Assembly: GCA_031262285.1 (NCBI GenBank)
Contig: JAISHZ010000077.1
Location: 1 to 9,266, forward strand
Direction of reading: 5' to 3'
DNA length: 9,266 nt
DNA from: Lachnospiraceae bacterium
Lineage (GTDB): Bacteria > Bacillota_A > Clostridia > Lachnospirales > Lachnospiraceae
Shown: piece by piece, positions 4,826-9,266 of the stretch
Numbering within the stretch: the stretch's first letter is position 1
Layout of the letters: each line of letters begins with the position of its first letter
Made by a program: the position numbers and the translations under genes
Notes under the pieces: model-generated
What the model was told of the DNA's origin: nothing
The model's input: only the letters and a program-made list of their open reading frames with translations
The model's database searches: none

Positions 4826-7207
4826 TTACTGTTTTTCATCCATATAAACTTGCGCACGGCTCTGAATGATTTTGGCAACCTCTTCCGCTGATTTTTGCCC
4901 TGCAAAATAAGGTGCTGTTTCTTCCGCGATAATGGTAAAAAGATCTTGATTCGTCATCAAACCTCCTGACAAAGAACCCGCTGAATCAATCAATTTACGA
5001 ATATTTTCAATATCTTCTTCTTTTGCTGCATAAATCTCATACCGCTCTCCATTCCCATACCCAATACTGGAAATAGGCATTTCGACTTGTTCTCCATTCT
5101 CATCCGTCATATATTGAGGAACCATCGCTTCTTCAAACATTTTTTCCAAAGCGGATTTGAAACTGGGGAATCCCCACGAATACCGATTGTTATTATTGCT
5201 ATTTGAGTAAAGGTATTCCATAAACTCCCATGCAGCCTCTTTATGTTTCGATTTTGACAAAATTCCATACAACCCACCACCGGAACTAGTTAAAAACACG
5301 CCAGACGATTCATCCGATGTGGGATATCCAATAAAAGATACCGGTTCTCCTCCGAATTGTGCCAAAATCGCCAGATAAGAATCCACATCCCCGAAACCGC
5401 CGCTCATCAGCAGAAGGGAATCATCCGCGATACGCTGCGCTTCCGAAGGCATCTCTTGATCATAGTCATACTCCGCCGGAAATCGATTGGCAATTTCCAG
5501 ATACTTCACAAATTCGTCTGTATCAAAGCTACATTTACCGGTTTTCCAATCGATAAAGGAATCTGCATTGGTCATTAAGAAGACTTGCAAGATGACATCC
5601 TTGCTGGCATAGGAGAGCAAATCTGCATCGGGGTATTCATCCATGATAGCCAAGATATCATCTACGGTCCAGCTTTTCCGCTCTTGTAGGATAGATTTCT
5701 TTCCGGCAAAAGCTTCAATATAAAAAGTTTGCGGTATCGTAATTAAGACATCATCGAATGTATAAGCATCCAAGACAGATTCCACAAAATCTTCTTTACT
5801 CAATACAGTACTCGCATCCAAATAAGGCGTTAAATCTTCAAAAGCACCTTTGGCGGCATATTCAGCAACGTCTAACGAATCCAATGAAAAGAGATCCATA
5901 TTTTTACCGGATGCAATATCATCGTTCATAGCAGCCATCGCATTGGTATAGTCCTCTTCCGAATAATTACCGGATGGCTGATAATAGACCTTACAAGCGA
6001 TTCGATACTTATCACTTCTTTTGTTAAATGCCACGATAGCTTCTGATAAGGTTTGATCAGACATAAACGCACCAAAATTGATCATCTCTTTCTCGGGAAT
6101 ATCAGCCACAGCGGTCTTTTTCAACCACGCCAGTTCTGACCAACTACTATTTTCATCCCAATAATTCATGACTACGACCACTCTTCCATCGGATAAAACT
6201 GCGAAATATGAAATCGACGATGCGCTGATATCACTGTCTATCCAATTGAGAATCGGAGTTGAAGTCTGTGTGGTCAGATCATAATCGCATAGCGAAGACC
6301 CATCATTCATCAAAAAATCGGCGTTAACCCCTTCGTTCAGTAGTCCAATACCATTAAAACTGTAGTTTTCATAAGTGGCACCGAGTTTTTTGGCAGCAAA
6401 ATCCACCTCCATTAATCCGGGACCGTTATTCGTATAACTATACAGATAAACTTTTCCATCTTTGGCTCTACCTAAGGTAGATACATAATCTGTCGTTTCG
6501 ATCTTCCCATGGAAAGATCCATCTGCCGCGAACAAATAGATACTGGTATCTCCCGGAATATAGATCCGATCTTGCTCGTCCACATAGATATCTTGGAGGT
6601 AAACTCCCTCATCGATGATCTCATTTAATGGTTGCTCAAATAAGAAATTCCCGCTTTCGTCTATCTCGTACATCGTAAAACTCGAAACGCCATCCATGGA
6701 AAAAACACTGGAAAGTGCCAATATGTTCCCATTACTTTTCACAGTAAAAGAGGAAAAACTTTCGTTTTCTAACGATCCCAAAGAAATGGTTTTGGTCTCT
6801 CCTACTTCTAATAACGAGAAAAAGTTTATGGTGGTTGTAGGTGATAAAAAATAATCTACATTATCCGAATTATCCGGATTATCCGTTTTTATGTAGCTTG
6901 GATATTCCGTTGTCATATAGTAAAAATAGTCATTCCAAATCTCATGATTCGACATATTCGAATTCGCACCGATATCCAATTCTTGATAGGTAGCCTGATA
7001 AACATAACCATCAATGCCAAAATTGGATACATCCGACGCTTCTTCTTTTCCGCAACCACCAAGTCCTACACACCACAAAACAAACAGAAGAACTCCAAAC
7101 AACTTACTCGAGCAAAAACTCCTTTTGTGAATACGTTCTCCCCTTCGCTCCCTTTTTCCCTTGTAATCGCTACAAGATCCTTTCGGTACAACAGCTTTTT
7201 GATTCAT
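4826..7207 (-). CDS. Solute-binding lipoprotein with large N-terminal extension
   Basis: A 793-residue lipoprotein that probably captures a carbohydrate for the MalF/MalG-type permeases on the same strand. A long basic N-terminus leads to a hydrophobic segment and the lipobox LGGC (Cys about 52). Residues about 65-370 are rich in beta-strand patterns with 'SNGNILALSS', 'DEQDRIYI', 'AKDGKVYLYS' and 'LSDGRVVVVM' spaced like blades of a beta-propeller (inference). From about 376 the protein follows the SBP_bac_1 plan: FGAFMSDQTLSEAIVAFNK, DLFSLDSLDVAEYAAKGAFEDLTPYL, and near the end LYGILSKSKHKEAAWEFMEYL. Ordinary solute-binding proteins have about 400-450 residues, so the extension doubles the size. 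ATG 7207 is chosen over 7276 because GGGAGAA precedes it at proper spacing. An Asp-Asn run (DNPDNSDN) comes from a 9 bp tandem triplication. Confidence 0.88.
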   Translation of the reverse strand: MNQKAVVPKGSCSDYKGKRERRGERIHKRSFCSSKLFGVLLFVLWCVGLGGCGKEEASDVSNFGIDGYVYQATYQELDIGANSNMSNHEIWNDYFYYMTTEYPSYIKTDNPDNSDNVDYFLSPTTTINFFSLLEVGETKTISLGSLENESFSSFTVKSNGNILALSSVFSMDGVSSFTMYEIDESGNFLFEQPLNEIIDEGVYLQDIYVDEQDRIYIPGDTSIYLFAADGSFHGKIETTDYVSTLGRAKDGKVYLYSYTNNGPGLMEVDFAAKKLGATYENYSFNGIGLLNEGVNADFLMNDGSSLCDYDLTTQTSTPILNWIDSDISASSISYFAVLSDGRVVVVMNYWDENSSWSELAWLKKTAVADIPEKEMINFGAFMSDQTLSEAIVAFNKRSDKYRIACKVYYQPSGNYSEEDYTNAMAAMNDDIASGKNMDLFSLDSLDVAEYAAKGAFEDLTPYLDASTVLSKEDFVESVLDAYTFDDVLITIPQTFYIEAFAGKKSILQERKSWTVDDILAIMDEYPDADLLSYASKDVILQVFLMTNADSFIDWKTGKCSFDTDEFVKYLEIANRFPAEYDYDQEMPSEAQRIADDSLLLMSGGFGDVDSYLAILAQFGGEPVSFIGYPTSDESSGVFLTSSGGGLYGILSKSKHKEAAWEFMEYLYSNSNNNNRYSWGFPSFKSALEKMFEEAMVPQYMTDENGEQVEMPISSIGYGNGERYEIYAAKEEDIENIRKLIDSAGSLSGGLMTNQDLFTIIAEETAPYFAGQKSAEEVAKIIQSRAQVYMDEKQ

Positions 7208-7341
7208 ACTTTCTCCCATCTGCGCAACAACTGCGCGTGTACCAATCAAGCAGTTTGAAAACTTCCATAGTTTCAAACGTCACTTTCTTGTCTTTTTCTT
7301 ACAAAATAAGTCTTTATTTCTAAAAGCCGACTTTAAACAGG

Positions 7342-7350
7342 ATTATAACA
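7342..7350 (-). promoter_or_regulatory. Extended -10 promoter for the lipoprotein gene
   Basis: On the minus strand TGTTATAAT is an extended -10 element (TGnTATAAT). No good -35 box lies 16-18 bp upstream, as is usual for extended -10 promoters. It gives a leader of roughly 130 nt before ATG 7207. A perfect palindrome, TTAAGA-ttc-TCTTAA (7382-7396), lies upstream and could be an operator or an edge of the adjacent repeat. Confidence 0.6.
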
Positions 7351-7423
7351 TCAATTTTCCGGAAGATCACTTTAATATTTATTAAGATTCTCTTAAGAAG
7401 AGTCAATCATTACGATTCACGCA

Positions 7424-7544
7424 TTCGCCGATCTACGTTTAACGCTTACCAATACACAGAACCGCACAGAGAGTCTAACACCTACCACCCCGGCTTTGTG
7501 CGGTTCGTCCGGGATACACAGCCTTTGAAACGTAGATCGGCGAA
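7424..7544 (+). repeat. Palindromic repeat copy B with perfect 17 bp terminal inverted repeats
   Basis: TTCGCCGATCTACGTTT (7424-7440) faces its exact reverse complement at 7528-7544. Inside, a hairpin pairs GAACCGCACAGAG (7459-7471) with CTTTGTGCGGTTC (7494-7506), with one pair (G7469-T7496) that would be G-U in plus-strand RNA. Between the outer and inner stems the unpaired sequences CAATACACA and GTCCGGGATACA are identical or nearly so in copy C. At 121 bp with no coding frame it has the form of a miniature inverted-repeat element or a structured RNA element. Confidence 0.85.
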
Positions 7545-7691
7545 CCCGTAAATCAATGTCACTTACTTAAGAGTTTTTGAGCATTGACAAACCGAAAAAA
7601 GAGCTGATTTTATGCCGATTCCTCTAGTCGACATTTGTATCAGAAGTCTTAAGTAACTGACATTGCTTCATAGATTCTCCGATCTACGTTT
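7528..7691. repeat. 45 bp inverted repeat joining copies B and C
   Basis: The right arm of B and the left arm of C extend away from their hairpins as a 45 bp inverted repeat (7528-7572 against 7647-7691), 38 of 45 positions matching, ending in CTTAAGA/TCTTAAG. The spacer between (7573-7646) has no gene. A related but less regular TCTTAAG arm also precedes copy B at 7391. The full repeat unit is therefore longer than the 17 bp ends. Confidence 0.75.
7584..7613 (+). promoter_or_regulatory. Possible plus-strand promoter facing repeat copy C
   Basis: A perfect TTGACA -35 box (7584-7589) is followed after 18 bp by TTTTAT (7608-7613), a 4-of-6 match to the -10 consensus. Initiation near 7620 would transcribe copy C in the strand that tolerates its G-U pair. 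The -10 is weak, so confidence is low. Confidence 0.3.
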
Positions 7692-7909
7692 AGCGCTTAT
7701 CAATACACAGAACCGCACAGAGCCGAGGGGAGTTTTGGGTGTTATACGTTCTGTGGAGATGAGACCAAGTGAAAATGAGCGCTTGCTTGTGCGCACATTT
7801 TCACTGTTCTGGGCTCATCGGAACGCCCAGAGAGTCTAACACCCAAAACTCCCCTCGGCTCTGTGTGGTTCGTCCGGGATACATTGCTTTTGAAACGTAG
7901 ATCAGCGAA
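7675..7909 (+). repeat. Palindromic repeat copy C with expanded 162-nt hairpin
   Basis: Terminal repeats TTCTCCGATCTACGTTT (7675-7691) and the complement of TTCGCTGATCTACGTTT (7893-7909) differ at 2 of 17 positions. The core is a 35 bp stem (7710-7744 against 7837-7871), perfect except for G7715-T7866, which is a G-U pair in plus-strand RNA. Inside it, further nested pairings continue: CGTTC/GAACG, GATGAG/CTCATC (7758-7763/7814-7819), GTGAAAATG/CATTTTCAC (7769-7777/7796-7804) and GCGC/GCGC, closed by an 8-nt loop. Compared with B it has about 110 bp inserted after GAACCGCACAGAG. The insert begins with the reverse complement of the old loop, so the palindrome was extended rather than broken. 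Confidence 0.85.
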
Positions 7910-7950
7910 CGCCTAAATTGTAACAACCAAAAAACTTTCCGGTTTTACTG

Positions 7951-7979
7951 TTGCATATTTGCTATCTTTGAGGTAAAAT
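7951..7979 (+). promoter_or_regulatory. Sigma-A promoter of mraZ
   Basis: TTGCAT (7951-7956), a 17 bp spacer and TAAAAT (7974-7979) form a good vegetative promoter. It lies 42 bp beyond repeat copy C and immediately upstream of the MraZ-box array. The predicted start is near 7986, leaving a leader of about 170 nt before the mraZ ATG. Confidence 0.75.
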
Positions 7980-7986
7980 CAAATGC

Positions 7987-8022
7987 AAGTGGGGGGAAGT
8001 GGTACGAAGTGGGGCATAGTGG
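7987..8022 (+). promoter_or_regulatory. MraZ operator: four AGTGG boxes at exact 10 bp period
   Basis: AAGTGG at 7987, 7997 and 8007 and TAGTGG at 8017 are in perfect 10 bp register, with following bases alternating GG and TA. MraZ is known to autorepress by binding tandem direct repeats of this kind near its own promoter. The boxes begin right at the predicted transcription start, a position suited to blocking RNA polymerase. Confidence 0.8.
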
Positions 8023-8079
8023 TACAAAAGATTGAAAGAAAAGACAAGCTATACGCAACAACGACACAGCGCAATGTAA

Positions 8080-8147
8080 GTACGCAAGCGAACCAACGGT
8101 ACGCATAGCGAACCAACGGTACGCATGCGCACCACAGGTACGCGGAT
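8080..8147 (+). repeat. 19-20 bp tandem repeats in the mraZ leader
   Basis: GTACGC recurs at 8080, 8099, 8119 and 8138. The first two units share GTACGCA(t)AGCGAACCAACG almost completely, the third is degenerate and the fourth is partial. A decayed relative may begin at 8051. The array ends one base before the GGGAG ribosome binding site of mraZ. It lies downstream of the operator and is not part of the 10 bp MraZ boxes. Confidence 0.75.
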
Positions 8148-8157
8148 GGGAGCTAGT

Positions 8158-8589
8158 ATGTTTATGAGTCAATATAATCATACGCTTGATCCCAAAGGCA
8201 GGCTGAGCATCCCCGCCAAATTCCGAGAAAGCTTAGGAGAGGAATTTGTGGTGACCAGGGGAATGGATGCCTGTCTATATGTCTATGCCAATGAAGAATG
8301 GAGCGTGTTAGCAAAGAAACTGACATCCTTGCCGCTGACCAATAAAGAAGCGCGAAAATTTGCGCGGTTTATGCTTTCGGGCGCTGCAACGGTGGAAGTC
8401 GATAAACAAGGACGAATCCTCCTACCGGTGAATCTGCGAACCTATGCAGATTTGGAAAAGGACGTGGTACTCGTAGGAGTGGGAAGTCGAATTGAGATCT
8501 GGAGCAAAGAGAATTGGGAGACCGCAGACGCAGATAACGATATGGACAGTATCGCTTTGTCCATGGAAAATCTCGGTCTAACCATTTAA
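8158..8589 (+). CDS. mraZ: MraZ transcriptional regulator of the division/cell-wall cluster
   Basis: A 144-residue DNA-binding protein with two AbrB/SpoVT-like half-domains. The repeated signature appears as [18 protein letters not shown] near the N-terminus and [16 protein letters not shown] around residues 80-95, the DxxGRxxxP motif in both. MraZ forms ring oligomers and represses its own operon through tandem boxes such as those at 7987-8022. The start at 8158 is chosen because GGGAG lies 5 nt upstream and the family begins MFM(G/S)xYxHTLD. An in-frame ATG at 8125 would add 11 residues encoded by the tandem-repeat leader. rsmH follows 27 bp downstream, the usual gene order. Confidence 0.97.
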   Translation: MFMSQYNHTLDPKGRLSIPAKFRESLGEEFVVTRGMDACLYVYANEEWSVLAKKLTSLPLTNKEARKFARFMLSGAATVEVDKQGRILLPVNLRTYADLEKDVVLVGVGSRIEIWSKENWETADADNDMDSIALSMENLGLTI

Positions 8590-8616
8590 ATACACGAGAT
8601 CAACGGAGAACAGACT

Positions 8617-9266
8617 ATGAATTTTGCCCATTCCTCAGTTCTCCTAAAGGAGAGCATCGAACACCTCAACATCAAACCGGACGGCATCTATCTTGACGGA
8701 ACCGCAGGCGGAGGGGGACACAGTGAAGCGATCGCAAAGTGCCTTACAAAAGGGAGACTCTTTGCAATGGATCAAGATGAAGACGCGATACAAGCAGCAT
8801 CCGCCAGGCTTTCCAACTTTACGGACCAAGTACAGATCATTCGCGGAAACTTCGCAAATGCGAAAGAATACCTTTCTGCAAGGCAGGTACCGGCACTTGA
8901 TGGTATTTTACTGGACTTAGGAGTGTCTTCCTACCAATTTGATTCGCCGGAGAGAGGATTTTCCTATCGCTTTGACGGACCATTGGATATGCGGATGGAT
9001 CAAAGCAAAGAGGGTACAGCAGCAATCATCGTCAATGAATACTCCCAGGAGCGTCTCGCACGAATCATCGAACAGTACGGAGAAGAAAAATTCGCGAAGA
9101 ACATCGCGAAGCATATCATAAACGAACGAGCAAAAAAGAGGATAACCACCACTTTTGAGCTAAACGACATCATCAAAGCCGCTATTCCGGCTAGAATGCG
9201 TCGCGACGGACATCCCTCCAAGCGGACATTTCAAGCGCTGCGGATAGAATGCAACCAAGAACTCGA
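8617..9266 (+). CDS. rsmH: 16S rRNA (cytosine1402-N4)-methyltransferase RsmH, 5' part
   Basis: Transfers a methyl group from SAM to N4 of C1402 in 16S rRNA, in the decoding centre. About 216 of the usual roughly 310 residues are present before the window ends. Visible signatures are HSSVLLKE at the N-terminus, the SAM-binding loop [14 protein letters not shown], the acidic [26 protein letters not shown], the DGPLDMRMD block and the [14 protein letters not shown] segment at the edge. CGGAGAA lies 6 nt before the ATG. It sits directly downstream of mraZ, as in the conserved dcw cluster, and is probably co-transcribed and controlled by MraZ. Confidence 0.97.
   Translation, partial: MNFAHSSVLLKESIEHLNIKPDGIYLDGTAGGGGHSEAIAKCLTKGRLFAMDQDEDAIQAASARLSNFTDQVQIIRGNFANAKEYLSARQVPALDGILLDLGVSSYQFDSPERGFSYRFDGPLDMRMDQSKEGTAAIIVNEYSQERLARIIEQYGEEKFAKNIAKHIINERAKKRITTTFELNDIIKAAIPARMRRDGHPSKRTFQALRIECNQEL

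Noticed and set aside
7459..7506. Integron attC-like recombination site, because of the palindrome and the AAC/GTT-like ends
   Set aside because: The conserved attC R'/L' boxes and spacing are not present and there is no integrase in the window. The 17 bp outer inverted repeats do not fit attC.
7710..7871. tRNA or other standard RNA gene in the hairpin region, because of GGTTCGTCC
   Set aside because: No cloverleaf, acceptor stem or CCA is present; the region folds as one long rod instead.
7424..7909. CRISPR array
   Set aside because: The repeats are inverted, few, and unequal in spacing, with no uniform spacers and no cas genes.
7945..8181. Minus-strand 78-codon frame over the mraZ promoter and leader
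   Set aside because: It overlaps the promoter, MraZ boxes and tandem repeats, has a low-complexity His/Cys-rich composition and no RBS. It is a shadow of the regulatory region.

Overview
This 9.3 kb window looks like a chromosomal segment of a low-to-mid GC Gram-positive bacterium of the class Clostridia, possibly Lachnospiraceae-like. The evidence is an mraZ-rsmH pair opening a division and cell-wall cluster, AGGAGG-type ribosome binding sites, TTG starts, a lipobox lipoprotein, and a sugar ABC transporter without its own ATPase. The taxonomic placement is inference; no rRNA or marker search was possible.

Layout. Positions 1-7207 are almost entirely minus-strand genes and 8158-9266 are plus-strand genes. 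Reading the minus strand in its own direction: a large lipoprotein (7207-4826) with a predicted beta-propeller-like N-terminal half and an extracellular solute-binding C-terminal half; a short cysteine-rich ORF (4805-4509), probably truncated; a Fic protein (4449-3445); an M23 peptidase (3448-2589) whose N-terminus lies in another frame; a possible 47-codon membrane peptide (2552-2409); two sugar-type ABC permeases (2208-1282 and 1285-338); a 24-codon ORF with a good RBS (262-188); and the first about 61 codons of a membrane-fusion (HlyD-like) protein (185-1). On the plus strand, mraZ and the 5' part of rsmH follow a sigma-A promoter, a four-box MraZ operator and a leader with 19-20 bp tandem repeats.

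The most unusual content is a family of palindromic repeats. Two copies (7424-7544 and 7675-7909) have 17 bp terminal inverted repeats (TTCGCCGATCTACGTTT) around a hairpin with conserved internal-loop sequence. A third hairpin (4718-4790) lies beside the Fic/M23 block, and a lone terminal-repeat half (2415-2440) lies on the block's other side. The hairpins show a compensatory A-T to C-G change and G-T pairs that fit only in plus-strand RNA. The second copy has grown into a 162-nt near-continuous hairpin. I did not recognise this family.

Interpretation. The lipoprotein and permeases probably form one sugar or oligosaccharide importer, now separated by the Fic/M23 block, with a sigma-A promoter re-established upstream of the permeases. 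The placement between repeat copies suggests, without proving, that the block arrived as a mobile cassette. The M23 gene also has an in-frame slippery heptamer (G GGA AAA) exactly where a -1 shift would restore a complete signal anchor.
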